NCBI GenBank assembly: GCA_036250195.1
Contig: JAVHZZ010000017.1
Coordinates: 1,116,001 to 1,180,000, forward strand
Origin: Mixophyes australis
Taxonomy: Eukaryota; Chordata; Amphibia; Anura; Limnodynastidae
Reading direction: 5' to 3'
Length of the DNA: 64,000 nt
Part shown: positions 11,134-20,555 of the stretch, one piece after another
Position numbering within the stretch: position 1 is the first letter of the stretch
Layout of the letters: each line of letters begins with the position of its first letter
Translations under genes and position numbers: made by a program
Notes under the pieces: model-generated
Told to the model about the DNA's origin: nothing
Databases searched by the model: none
Seen by the model: only the letters and a program-made list of their open reading frames with translations

Positions 11134-11190
11134 TGCGCACCAAGACTGGAGTCACCGCCCCCAGGATTTTATCTGGATCACAGCTCGGAG
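11134..11190 (+). CDS. Mini-exon 5 (57 bp, phase 0)
   Basis: Acceptor tgtcctattag and donor gtattta. The peptide is CAPRLESPPPGFYLDHSSE. The block SPPxGFY..SSE aligns in the same frame with mini-exon 1. The acceptor position and a 2-nt indel differ relative to mini-exon 1, but the net change is -3 nt, so the frame is kept. Confidence 0.55.
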
Positions 11191-11523
11191 GTATTTACTA
11201 AGATACAACTTTCTAAAAATATAAGTCTTCCCATCAGTGACCACTTCACATTATATTAATTTTACACAGATGGAACATAATTGAAGTTGAGGCCATTGGG
11301 CCTTGGTGGTGGCGGTGGGAGGTCTAAAGCAACAGCAAGCTAGGTGGAGGGGTGGGGCAGAAAAATGGAATCCAGTTCAGATACCAGGTACAGCAGAGGA
11401 TATGTGGAAAAATCAGATTTCTATTATGCTTCTGCTTATATGAGTAATTTTTATATCTGGGCTTGCAAAACATTTAGATTTCTGTTGAGAACATGACAAA
11501 ATATCCTACCCCACACTTGCTGC

Positions 11524-11850
11524 CTAGGTGTGATCTTTGGCTCAAAACTATCCTTTATTCCCCACATCCCATCTCTATCTCTCTGACCCCCTGACCAACA
11601 TTGCTGTGTGACTGGATCATATAGCCCACTGAGCACTTTTTACAGTTGCAATCTGACCAATATACAATATATAGCACTTAACCTCATGTATCAAACTTAC
11701 ATTGTCCCATAGGTTGTAAGCTTGTGAGCAGGGTCCTCTTACTTCTCTGTCTGTCTGTATTACCCAGTACTGTTTTATTACTGTGTTTGTATCCATTTGT
11801 AAAGCACTATGGAATATGCTGGCGCTATATAAATAAATGATGATGATGAT
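11524..11850 (+). mobile_element. L2/CR1-type LINE 3' fragment
   Basis: It opens with a conceptual LGVIFGSKLSFIPHI stretch typical of the C-terminal part of L2/CR1 reverse transcriptases, then jumps to the 3' end: ggttgtaagcttgtgagcaggg, followed by the L2/V-SINE-type tail gcgctatataaataaatgatgatgatgat. It is internally deleted and dead. The minus-strand open frames across it are artefacts. Confidence 0.75.
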
Positions 11851-12542
11851 AGTACCAGAGGTAGCAAAAGTCAACACAAAGCCCAGGAGTAGAGCTGGAC
11901 ATCGGGAAATCTTCTACCTCCTGATAAAATTGATCTCTTTAGGATCGAGTGTTTGATTCCTGAGGGTTTCCCATTTCATGCAACGTTTGTAAATATCTGC
12001 TAAATTACACTATCAGTTACTCTGATATCCTACTATTAGTCTTAGGATGGTCTTCTCATTTGTTTGGTTCACGTGAAGTGCTATCCTGTTTTACGAGTAC
12101 TAGGAATGTATCTTTGGCTGTAGCTCCTAAAATTTCAGTCCATTATTGGTATTTGGCTTCCGCATGTAGATTAATGTAACAGACGCAACACAAATATAAT
12201 CTGCCTTGTTTGTTAAACCATGCGCATGTCCTTTTGGCTTTGTCTACCTGTTTCTTTTATTAAGCTGACATTCTGCTATCTATATGTCCTCTGTTTCATT
12301 TCTGTCCAATGCCGTCTACTTCTACTACTAGAAATGTCTTGTTATGATTGGTTACTACAAGTTACAGCTCATCTGTGATATCTCCATCAGCTTCAAAAAA
12401 CAAAACAACTTAATGCACATGCAGCCCCAGGAGTGAATTGCGTAAAACTAATGGTTGCTTCATGCTTAGGATATTGTACCTGTGTACATGGTTTACCCCA
12501 TTGTGTAGTCATTCTTTTCATATGCAAACATTTTATCAACAG

Positions 12543-12611
12543 TCAGAATTCTCAGCATCTGATGAAGTGAAGACAACTGAAGATGCTGGATGTGAAGTTC
12601 CCATCAATGAG
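12543..12611 (+). CDS. 69-bp exon, phase 0, of the same gene
   Basis: Acceptor catttttatcaacag-like tract (ttttatcaacag) and donor gtatgg. It encodes 23 residues beginning SEFSASDEVK and ending VPINE. Only phase 0 is open; the other two frames hit TGA. It is not paralogous to the 60-bp exons. It is assigned to the same gene by strand, phase and order. Confidence 0.45.
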
Positions 12612-12944
12612 GTATGGTGGCTTTTTGACTTCATATTTAGATGGATTCTATTATCCTCTGCAAAAGGTCTGATTGGAGGAAACAGATAGATCAGGGGGCG
12701 GCTTTGCTAAGTGCAGATAAGGCGCACAACTGTGTCTAGCTTTGCACTGTTATTTTAATGAGCTAGTTTGGGAGGAGAAGCTGCTTTTAGGGAAGCAACT
12801 GAATGTTTTGATGTTTGTATATGAGCCTTAGAGCTTCTGTAGTTCATCACATGACTTTATTAGAACACATAATGGTAAAGGAAGCTGGTAAAATTCATTA
12901 TGTCCGCACAATTTGTGCTCTTTAATTAAGTTACATTCAGAGGA

Positions 12945-13173
12945 GGGAATTCAATTGACAGCATTACTCGTGAGAATAACGCGTTCCTTGCACTATTAAT
13001 GTTACTACGGTAATAGTGCACATTATTACCGTTAGTACGGTAATCTCAACATTGATTTTCGCTTGCAGCTCTGAAAGCCTTGAGTAGAGAGCCGCGTTAA
13101 AATTATCGTACTAACGATAATAGGGCGTGGGCTGCGTTATTCTCACGAGTAACGCTGCCAATTGAATTCCCCC
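12945..13173. mobile_element. Palindromic MITE, ~229 bp
   Basis: The left end gggaattcaattgacagc and the right end (inverse of gggaattcaattggcagc) form TIRs of ~40 bp reaching actcgtgagaataacgc with few mismatches. The interior has further inverted segments (ctacggtaatagtgca; acggtaatc). No ORF. A target duplication could not be fixed with confidence. Confidence 0.8.
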
Positions 13174-13276
13174 ATAGAACATCCAGGCCTGCGATAATAA
13201 CTAATCCTTGTTACATTTACTAAGATCAGTATCAGTTTTCTTAGCAGGCGTGGACTCAAACTTTTTTCCCCTACAG

Positions 13277-13688
13277 AATACACATGAGAAACAGACAGCA
13301 ACAGAACGTCTTCATGCTGTATGCAGCTTGGTCTCAGACTGTACACCATCCCCACCAGAAAGACCGCATGCCTCAATTGACAACATCCCTTCTTCCGTTC
13401 CCGTGGTCATCACTACATCACCGCAGGTGGACACAAGAGAGATCACCATCGAGAATGATGCACAAGAAGATTTTTCATTCTTCTGTTTGTGCTCATGGTG
13501 CTGCCTTCCAGCAGACCAGCAGCAGCGGAGGCAACAGCAAACATCTGGCCCCCGGAGATCTCGTCTTCAGTCCCTGTGGAGGTGGATTCGTAAAAGATGT
13601 GGAAGGGTGGTTTCTGCGAGCAACATCAGTGGAAACCAAGACAATGGCAGCGCTGGGAACTGAGACATACCATCATGCGGCATACAGG
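13277..13688 (+). CDS. Large exon of the same gene, probable frameshift
   Basis: Acceptor ttttttcccctacag precedes 13277. Phase 0 reads NTHEKQTATERLHAV... and stays open to a stop at 13661-13663. From ~13470 onward, however, the next frame looks more protein-like (PGDLVFSPCGGGFVKDVEG, then WFLRATSVETKTMAALG) and ends exactly at a codon boundary at a good donor, agg|gtgagc (13689). The exon is 412 bp; one base fewer gives 411 = 137 codons and a symmetric phase-0 exon like its neighbours. The five-T run at ~13469-13474 is the likely site of a one-base insertion, from mutation or sequencing. If the frameshift is real, the protein ends early with a Cys-rich FFCLCSWCC segment. Family not recognised. 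Confidence 0.5.
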
Positions 13689-14416
13689 GTGAGCTCATGT
13701 CTTGCACTGAAGGGTTAAGTTGTTACATAGTCTGATTCTACACATACTAACCTAGGAAACACCTATATTGTACTGATGCACTATCCACAATGTTCTACAC
13801 ATATATACACCAAGAAAATAATAATCAGATTCTGTTGGCTGAATCCCAAGGATTCAACTGAACACAAATCTTCCTAAACCTGCTAGGAATTATCCACATT
13901 TTAATCCAAATTCAGGATTCTGTACATCAATATATTTTACATATAATACATTTTCCACATTTAGAAATATAGCTGTAACATAAGTCTTCTAGTTTTACTC
14001 TTTCCTTCACCATCAGCCATCTAAAGATACAATATATTTACATAAATTAGTGGTCTTAAGTATGGATTTAACCAAATCTACCAGAGATCTTTAATTCTTC
14101 ATATAAAACCTGCACATACTACAAATGTATTAGAAACATGAAATTATCTGATAGAAGAGGACTGGTGACTGTATCCGTCAGTGCAAGACATTTCCCCTGT
14201 TCATGAGCACGGAAAGATGGACACTGTTGCTGATTTAACACCAGATGTTTCATATAGATATATAGATATATAGATATATAAATATATAGATCTATTTGTT
14301 TCATTTAGATATACAGATATAGATGTTTATGTAATATGCTTAAAATATTGGTAGTTACAAAAAAACAAAAAAAACAAAAAAATTATTATACGAGTAAGAG
14401 AGGGCTGGGATTAGAA
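13689..14416. other. Putative intron/flank, nothing firm
   Basis: AT-rich sequence after the 411/412-bp exon with an ATAGAT microsatellite-like patch (14246-14330) and an A-rich run (14358-14382). No further exon with convincing splice signals was found, so the host gene either ends here or was interrupted by the DIRS cluster. Confidence 0.4.
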
Positions 14417-14545
14417 GTGATATAAACACTGAGGGTGCATGTAGATGAAAAGGTTAAGGTGACTGGCGGGTCAGGTTCAGGGCAGGATCATGCGTCCTCC
14501 CTGGCAGGTCATCGAGTGTCCCCTGCACGATTGCCTCAAATTTAG

Positions 14546-15055
14546 TTGACCCAGGTCAGCGAGCAGGTCCAGTCGCGGTCGGCTGACCGTAGTTTGTTTA
14601 CTTTAGCACTGTTGGTGGATGCGGGGACTGCGGCTCCTGGGCCGGGGAGCTCTCTTTCTGTTTCTCCCTCTGCAGGTTCGGCTGGTTGTGTGACATCAGG
14701 TCAGAGGTCTGGGCGTGCTTCTTATGCGGAAGCCGCATCTACGGCCATGGTGGGCCCAACATCACGTGTGGAAGGTGGTAGTCGTGGATCAGTTGGTGAG
14801 CATGCCAGTAGGGTGTCTGGTTCTAGCTCTGATTCCAGCTCTTCTACCTCTGGGAGTGAGGTTCCGGCCAGGTCTGGGAGGGCAGACACAAGATTGATGA
14901 AGCTCCTGGAGAGGAAGTTGTGTAGTACCTGCCATAGGGCGGGGTTGGAAGGTGTTGGTTCCAATGAAGGAAGCAGGATATTGAGGGACGATGTGGTGCG
15001 CTGTTCCAATACAGCCGTCAGGGGGATATTAGGTGCTGGGTGTGTGGTAAGATAG
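14546..15055 (+). pseudogene. DIRS-type gag-like ORF fragment
   Basis: A 169-codon Ser/Gly/Ala-rich frame (SSSDSSSSTSGSEVPARSG near residues 92-110) followed by a more ordered LMKLLERKLCSTCHRAG segment. This composition is usual for the first ORF of DIRS-group elements. It is assigned to DIRS because RT sequence of that group follows within 100 bp. The frame ends shortly before the RT piece, suggesting an internal deletion near 15040. Confidence 0.55.
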
Positions 15056-15468
15056 GCACAGGTTGTTTTGTGGATATGTTTGCCATCACTAATAAGGCTA
15101 CAGATGATTTGGCAGCATCAAGGTCACGCTCTGGCGTGTTGACGAGGCATATCGAGAAATTGTCATACCTGGTTATTGAAATTGACACTGTTGCAGGGTG
15201 TTGTAAGCTTCCAATGGAGAAAGTGGCTAAGTTGAGGGGTGTGATTGATTTGTTTCAGGGTAAGTGTAAGGTGCAGTAAAAACAGGTGCAGTCACTGCTT
15301 GGCCTGCTTAATTTTGCTTGTAGAGTGATACCCATGGGTAGGGTTTTTTGCCAGAAGTTAGAGAGGGCTACGGTTGGGATTACAAAAGCAAGGCATTTTG
15401 TGAGGATATCCAAGGAAATTAGAGATTATATGGCTATGTGGTGCATGTTCTTGGAAAATTTTAAATGA
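15037..15468 (+). pseudogene. DIRS-type RT C-terminus / RNase H fragment, broken
   Basis: Conceptual translation shows LSYLVIEIDTVAGCCKLP and then, after an in-frame TAA at 15277-15279, VQSLLGLLNFACRVIPMGRV, closely resembling the RT-thumb/RNase H junction of vertebrate DIRS-superfamily elements. The following residues (HFVRISKEIRDYMAMW) also fit. The catalytic palm is absent. Confidence 0.8.
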
Positions 15469-16033
15469 GTTTGAAGCTGCTTTGTTTCGGCTTGAGTGTG
15501 TAAAGGCTTTTTTCATGGCTTTCAGAAATACAACAGAGGGATTGAATGAGACCGAGGTGATATAAACACAGAGGGGGCAGGCAGAGGAAAAAGTACAGGC
15601 ATACCAGGAGTTAACTTATCTGGGTTGTGGTAGAAATCTGAGTTATCCAATCAGTGGAGCCGGAAGGGGAGGGGTTTGCTTTCCTGAGGAGGCTTATAAC
15701 ATATAGGAAAAGGATGTGACTTCCTCTTGCCGGATAGATTTGTTAAGTGAGTATGGGCTCTCTGCTGTCCTGGTAAGTATTGCTACATAAACTGTTTTTT
15801 CACTGTGTTTTTTAACTGTGTTATACTGTTTTTGGTATTGCATTTATTGCTGTTATCGTGGTAATTTAAGTTGTATTTTCAGTGTTCTTTTCTTTTCACA
15901 TTTTTTCCCAATCCATTCTCCTCCTTGTTTTCTCCACCTTATCTTTTTCCCCTAGTTCTTGTCCCTGCCTCCCCCCCCCTTTCCCCTCTCTCTTTTTCTT
16001 GTTTGTTTTTTGTTACCTTTTCCTTCCCCCATT

Positions 16034-16246
16034 ATGCTCCGGGCCAAGAGAGTTAGGGTTCCACCCCACCGCCTCCCTGAGGCTTGTTCCCCCCCCTCGG
16101 CCCTTAGTAAGCAGCGAGCCCAGATCCGGGCCTCGCCGACGGGTGTTTCCTCTTCCCCCCTCTCGGGTAGTGGGGTGGGTGTCCCCGGCGGTTCCGCGGC
16201 GGCTAGAAAAGTTTCTGCGCATGCGCGACAACGCGCACGCATATAG
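16034..16246 (+). pseudogene. Start of DIRS ORF1 (gag-like), truncated
   Basis: ATG at 16034 begins MLRAKRVRVPPHRLPEACS, a Pro/Ser/Arg-rich N-terminus. It continues through AAARKVSAHARQRAR, after which the frame runs into recombinase sequence in a different frame and stops. The long T/C-rich leader upstream fits a transposon 5' UTR. The junction near 16216 marks a deletion of the rest of gag and all of RT. Confidence 0.5.
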
Positions 16247-16508
16247 GGATATGTCTCCTGCTCCCGGTGGTTATTGGCTTAGACATAGTAATGGTTTTCC
16301 CCTTACAAAGTTTCAATTTTCAGCGGTATTCAAAATATGCGTGGTTAAGCTTGGTTTGAGTGCAGCGGACTATGGGACGCATTCCTTTAGGATAGGGGCA
16401 GCTACGGTAGCGGCAGAAGAAGGTGTGTCTGAGCAGAGCATTATGGCTTTGGGTAGATGGAAGTCTAAGTGTTTTAAGCGGTATGTCAGGCCAGCTGTGG
16501 CGCTCTAG
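16216..16508 (+). pseudogene. Tyrosine recombinase C-terminal domain, DIRS-b
   Basis: It encodes RDMSPAPGGYWLRHSNGFPL and then ADYGTHSFRIGAATVAAEEG and GRWKSKCFKRYVRPAVAL before a stop. The HxxR motif (H codon 16380, R codon 16389) and the nucleophilic Tyr (codon 16482) are intact. This enzyme integrates circular DIRS DNA. The N-terminal part of the domain, including the first catalytic Arg, is missing, so it cannot work alone. Confidence 0.85.
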
Positions 16509-16572
16509 CCTTAGACAGGGCGATGTAATAAGGCTGACCTATGACGTTGTGTTGCTTACCTTGTTGAAAGGG

Positions 16573-16670
16573 AGCGCGGAGGGTTTTGCCATTTCTTTTC
16601 TCCGGGGGCCTGATTGGCGGTGGCACCCCGGGGTTTCCGGTTTTACCTCCGCATGGGTCACCCTGCGTTA
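16573..16670 (+). promoter_or_regulatory. Conserved non-coding block between recombinase and hydrolase ORFs (b)
   Basis: About 98 bp nearly identical to 18297-18394 in relic c (atttcttttctccgggggcc, ccccggggtttccgg, cctccgcatgggtcaccctg), whereas the adjoining recombinase coding sequence is visibly more diverged. It contains CCCCGGGG-type inverted sequence. A role as internal complementary region, splice control or internal promoter is possible but unproven. Confidence 0.5.
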
Positions 16671-16791
16671 TGCGCGAATGTGGCATTTTTTGGTTTTCAG
16701 TATTAATTATGCTTTACGTTTTGCCATTTAATTTACTACTAATAAATTACTCCATGTTGCAGGTGTACGTCAGGATGGGAGGAGTATTTGA

Positions 16792-17325
16792 CTGGTAGGC
16801 CATTCATTTGTTTTTTGGGCCGGTAAGAGCGGCCCTGCTCATGATGTGAGCAAATTTTCCAGGGCGGAGTCAATAAGATGGATAGGTGTTAGGGGTATGC
16901 GTTGGGCATCTCTGTTGAAGATACTAAAAGACACCGAGAGTAGGTTTGGGCGCCCTTTAGAACTTGTAATTCACCTTGGGGGGAATGACCTGGGTAAGTG
17001 GTCCAGTTTAGAGCTCATTGAACATATAAGATCTGATGTCGGGGCCATTAAGTTACATTGGCCAACAGTTCACCTTACATGGTCTGATATTATCCCTAGG
17101 CGCAATTGGAGAGGGGCGGATAAACCAGCACGGATTGAGAAAGCTTGTGGGAAGGTAAATAGGGCGGTTCGGAAGATCTTTCAGGAAGTAGGTGGTGGCT
17201 GCATTAGTTATCCGTCCATAAGGGCTGTGTTGACGCAGTACTATAGGCCCGATGGTGTACATTTGTCTGATTTGGGTATGGCATACTTTATAGAGCAGAT
17301 ATTTGGTTTTCTTGTTTGGCTATGA
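16792..17325 (+). CDS. SGNH/GDSL-type hydrolase ORF of DIRS-b
   Basis: The open frame from 16792 reads LVGHSFVFWAGKSGPAHD (block I, Ser in GHS), then LVIHLGGNDLGKW (block III, GGND at 16978-16989) and PDGVHLSDLG (block V, D codon 17251 and H codon 17260), the SGNH catalytic set. SGNH-like ORFs are known from some vertebrate DIRS/Ngaro elements; their role there is uncertain. A TGA at 16789-16791 lies just before block I where relic c has TGG (W), so the original N-terminus is cut off. The first in-frame ATG is at 16846, after block I. A 3' splice-like ccatgttgcag|gt lies at ~16750-16763. Confidence 0.8.
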   Translation: MVGHSFVFWAGKSGPAHDVSKFSRAESIRWIGVRGMRWASLLKILKDTESRFGRPLELVIHLGGNDLGKWSSLELIEHIRSDVGAIKLHWPTVHLTWSDIIPRRNWRGADKPARIEKACGKVNRAVRKIFQEVGGGCISYPSIRAVLTQYYRPDGVHLSDLGMAYFIEQIFGFLVWL

Positions 17326-17657
17326 GAGGTCGGTTGGTGGCGGGCTGCGGTTCCTGGTGGGAAACCTTAGCTGTAGCAGTAAGCAGCCCAATCAGCGGCC
17401 ATTTTGTTACATTGAAGGCGTAGTAGGCACTCTCCTCTTAAAGGGATTGGGCAATTAGCAGAATAGCCCTTCGGGGTTAAGGGGCTCCGCTTAGGCAGGC
17501 GGGCCTCAGCTAATATGCCAAATGGGGGAGTTTGGCATTTTACGCCTAGTCGACTCCAAATTAGTTTGGACGGAATTTACAACTAGTAGGTGTGGCCTGG
17601 ATGCTGATTGGTCTGTTTATGTTGGCCACCAATTTTTCCCCAGCAGGTTTCGCCTAT

Positions 17658-17663
17658 AATAAA
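17658..17663 (+). terminator. Polyadenylation signal of DIRS-b
   Basis: AATAAA in the 3' non-coding region ~330 bp after the hydrolase stop. Confidence 0.5.
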
Positions 17664-17778
17664 TTCCTGACCTTTCAAACGCCAATTCAAGTCTCTGTGT
17701 CGTTATTTTAGTTGTTAAGTTAACTCTGGTAAAGGTTAAAGATGGTATAGAAGGTTGTCCACCATAAGCGGTTTACAG

Positions 17779-18231
17779 GTGAGTTGTTAGCTTCATCTAA
17801 ATCGGCAATCGGTTCAGGGTTACTTCACAGAAATGTTGTGGTTAAGAATGATAACATAGCTTGTAAGATCCATAGATCGAAGACTGATCCTTTGGGTAGG
17901 GGGCGGTGGATTACCTAGCATCGTAATCAGGATATTGCAGTTTGCCCGCTTGAGTTTACAAGATTGTATAGAGATATGTCCCCTGCTCCTGGTGGTAATT
18001 GGCTTAGGCACCATGATAGCTACCCCCTTACGAAGGTCCAGTTTTCCGCGGTCTTTAAGAATTGTATTGCTAAACTTGGATTGGATACAGCAGACTATGG
18101 GACTCATTCTTTTAGAATAGGAGCGGCTACAGTAGTGGCGGAGGAGGGTGTGTCGGAACAGAGTATCGTGGCTTCGGGTAGGTGAAGGTCTAAGTGTTTC
18201 AAACAGTATGTTAGGCCAGCTGTTGCGCTTT
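17779..18231 (+). pseudogene. Tyrosine recombinase, DIRS relic c, broken
   Basis: Reads GELLASSKSAIGSGLL, then KIHRSKTDPLGRGRW, a stop, then CPLEFTRLYRDMSPAPGG and ADYGTHSFRIGAATVVAEEG, a stop within GR*RSKCFKQYVRP, and a terminal stop. It covers more of the domain than copy b. HxxR and the final Tyr are present, but at least two nonsense changes are seen. The two copies differ in many codons, so they derive from separate insertions or an old duplication. Confidence 0.85.
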
Positions 18232-18296
18232 AGGCTTAATAATGCAATGTGGTAAGGCTGACCCATGACATGCGTTGCTTGTCTTGTTAAAAGGAG

Positions 18297-18394
18297 GCGT
18301 GGAGGGATTTGCCATTTCTTTTCCCCGGGGGCCTGATTGGCTTGTGGCACCCCGGGGTTTCCGGTTTTACCTCCGCATGGGTCACCCTGCGTTG
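18297..18394 (+). promoter_or_regulatory. Conserved non-coding block (c copy)
   Basis: Counterpart of 16573-16670 with only a few differences, in the same place between recombinase and hydrolase. Confidence 0.5.
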
Positions 18395-18455
18395 CACGCA
18401 AATATATAGTAGTGTCTTTCTCTAATACCATGTATTATGTCTTGAAATTTGTTTT

Positions 18456-18700
18456 ATGTGCATTTTACTCCATGTTGCAGGTTCACGGCAGGATGGGAAG
18501 CATTTTTGGCTGGTCGGCCATTCATTTGTTTTTTGGGCCGGTAAGAGTGGTCCTGCTCATGATTTGAGCAAATTTCCCCGGGCAGATTCAGTTAGATGGT
18601 TAGGTTTTAGGGGTTTACGTTGGGCGACGCTATTAAAGATTCTAAGGGATAGCGAGATAAAGTTTGGGTGCCCTTCAGTGCTTATAATCAACACTCTAGG
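18456..18700 (+). pseudogene. SGNH hydrolase N-terminal part, DIRS relic c, truncated
   Basis: After a ccatgttgcag|gt acceptor-like site the frame reads HFWLVGHSFVFWAGKSG and then LRWATLLKILRDSE up to PSVLIIN, where homology to copy b stops and minisatellite sequence begins. The GGND and DxxH blocks are lost. Confidence 0.75.
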
Positions 18701-19235
18701 CACCCAACCACCATGGCATTACTAGTGTTCTGTATTTAATAAATAGGCCTTCTTACCCCAACCAGAACTAAAATTAAATTAATAGCATTCTCAGCATTAA
18801 CAGTTAAACAAACCCCCCCCCCCCCCCACCCAACCAGTCCAAAACAATAAATTAGTACACATTTAATAATTAGGATATTTTACCCCAACCAGCCCAGCAT
18901 TAAATTAATATACTTAAATACTTAAATAAATACTTAAATTTAATAAATAAGCCTCCTACCCCCCAAACAGCCCCAACCTTAAATTAATAGCTCCCATGTT
19001 TAATAATTAGGCCTCCTCCCCCCTAAAAACCCCAACAGTATATTCTTAGTGTTTATGTTTAATAAATAAACTTCCTTCCTCCCAACCTTCCCCAACATTA
19101 GATTAATAACATTCCGATTTGATTTTTAAATCAATTTCACCCCCACCAGCCCAAAAATTAAATTAATAGCATTTCCATTTAATAAAAGGTCTATTTCACC
19201 CAACCAGCCTCAATATCAAGTTCATAACGTAATAT
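18700..19235. repeat. Degenerate ~60-70-bp C/AT-rich minisatellite
   Basis: Recurring phrases, in order: accccaaccagcccaa, taaattaatagcatt, tttaataaatagg and cctcctacccc, repeated about eight times with many substitutions and indels. A C15 run lies at 18813-18827. It directly abuts the broken end of DIRS-c. Confidence 0.75.
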
Positions 19236-19857
19236 TTTCCACCATATTTAATGGCAGATGTGCTGGAAACAACATACTCTGCATTGCTGGGGAATGGGGT
19301 ATTTTCTGTGGTAAAGAGCTGGCTAAGTCCTGATGATCTAGCAGCTTCAACCTTTTCTTTTGGGCTGGAAAATGTTGTTGCAGCTCTTGTTGTCTAGTAG
19401 CTTGGGTCTTTTCCTCTAGACTGCCACTCCTGTAGCATGTAGTCTGACAGCTTGACTAATTGGTAATGGGGATGACAAAAACCTGTCCACATCCCATGAC
19501 CAAGATCGTTTCCCAGGAGCACATCTCACATTTATTTGCCAGCTCCCCAATCGAGACGTACCCTCACCGTGGGCACTTCAAGTCCATCTGGAACTGTGAC
19601 TTTGGCAGTCTAGCCTGGCAATGCTGCAGCAGGTTCAGCAAGGATGGGGGGCTCACCACAGTGATTGAGGTCCCTGAGACTCTCAGGCCTTCTCCCTGCA
19701 ATGGTCAAACTTGGGTGCTTCCACCTCTTTTTGGGTGTCTTTTTGGCCTCTTCACTAAGTCACTTTTCTCTGTGACATACGCCACTGGACTTTCTGGGGC
19801 AAGAACAATCTTTTTAGGCCCACCTCCCTTAGTCGGGTAGGCAAGTCAGCCTGTGGG

Positions 19858-19905
19858 ACAGTCTGGCCTTAGGTGACCGGTTTTCCCACAGCCATAACAC
19901 TTCCT
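19858..19905 (-). pseudogene. CCHC zinc knuckle of the Gypsy-like gag
   Basis: The minus-strand reading CYGCGKTGHLRPDCP fits C-x2-C-x4-H-x4-C exactly; a stop follows shortly after. This is the nucleocapsid motif that binds element RNA. Confidence 0.8.
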
Positions 19906-19980
19906 ATCCAGTCTAGTCTGATGACTTCCAGGAACAGGGTGGAATTGCAGCTAGCTACAAGCACCTGGGTTAGTGGCTAC

Positions 19981-20511
19981 TGTTAGGATCTGCCTCATGA
20001 TGCTGCTTTAGCTCCTGCCTCTGGGACTATATTTATTATTATATTGACCCTGCAGTACCTGTGAACCACCAGAGGTGCTGTTATTCTGCCTTCTCTTCTC
20101 ACTATCAGGGACTACTAGCTGCAATATGTTAATCATTCGCACCTGATTGTCTCCTATATATTCCTGCCTCTTCCAGTTTCCTTTGCTGGTCATTAATGTT
20201 TCTGTGCCTGTAATGTTTATTTACCCTTGGACTAACTGCCTTGCTTTTTCTCTTTTCCTGTGGAAATCCTTGCTTAGCCAGTTTCTGCTTTTCTGTAAGC
20301 ATTTAGCATTCATCTCTATCTTGTCACTTGGAGGTAAACCTGATATTTGCCTTATACCTGGAAGTCTGTTTATTCACTGATCTGGCCTGTGTTTAACTTG
20401 CATCACATGGACTGTGTTTTCCACTACATTAAACAGTTTAATACTTTCAATATATTTCTGGCTCCGTGGCTTTAATTACAAGGACCTAGTTTGTGGAACA
20501 GGATTGTAACT
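19981..20511 (+). mobile_element. Probable solo LTR inside the Gypsy-like gag
   Basis: It starts TGTTAGGATCTGCC and ends near ggattgtaac, with a near-inverse TGTTA/TAAC pair and a possible 4-bp duplication ctac (19977-19980 and 20510-20513). The interior has a TATA-like ctcctatatattcc (~20150). It separates the capsid part from the CCHC knuckle of the host element, so it inserted later. The 3' end is not a canonical CA, so the boundary is uncertain. Confidence 0.45.
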
Positions 20512-20555
20512 ACTTGCTTGGCGGAGTGATCAACAGCAGAGGGATGTTCTTCAAT

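Larger units (their letters stand above)
14417..15556 (+). mobile_element. DIRS-type retrotransposon relic a (gag + RT/RNase H piece)
   Basis: It starts with gtgatataaacactgaggg, which matches the start of relic b at 15557, so both appear to share a terminal sequence. It contains a gag-like frame and then the end of the reverse transcriptase with the connection to RNase H. Most of the RT and all of the recombinase are missing. Stop codons break it (for example 15277-15279). Confidence 0.75.
15557..17780 (+). mobile_element. DIRS-type element b, gag-to-recombinase deletion derivative
   Basis: It contains terminal gtgatataaacacagaggg, a pyrimidine-rich leader (15890-16030), an ORF1 start (16034), an abrupt join to the tyrosine recombinase (~16216), a conserved non-coding block (16573-16670), an SGNH-hydrolase ORF, and a 3' region with an AATAAA signal (17658). 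The RT and RNase H are entirely missing. The right boundary is approximate because relic c follows directly. Confidence 0.75.

Noticed and set aside
11451..11877. Minus-strand frames at 11.5-11.9 kb
   Set aside because: They are the antisense of an L2-type LINE fragment.
15952..16242. Overlapping minus-strand frames opposite the DIRS-b leader
   Set aside because: They result from the C/T-rich leader having no stops on the opposite strand; no domain.
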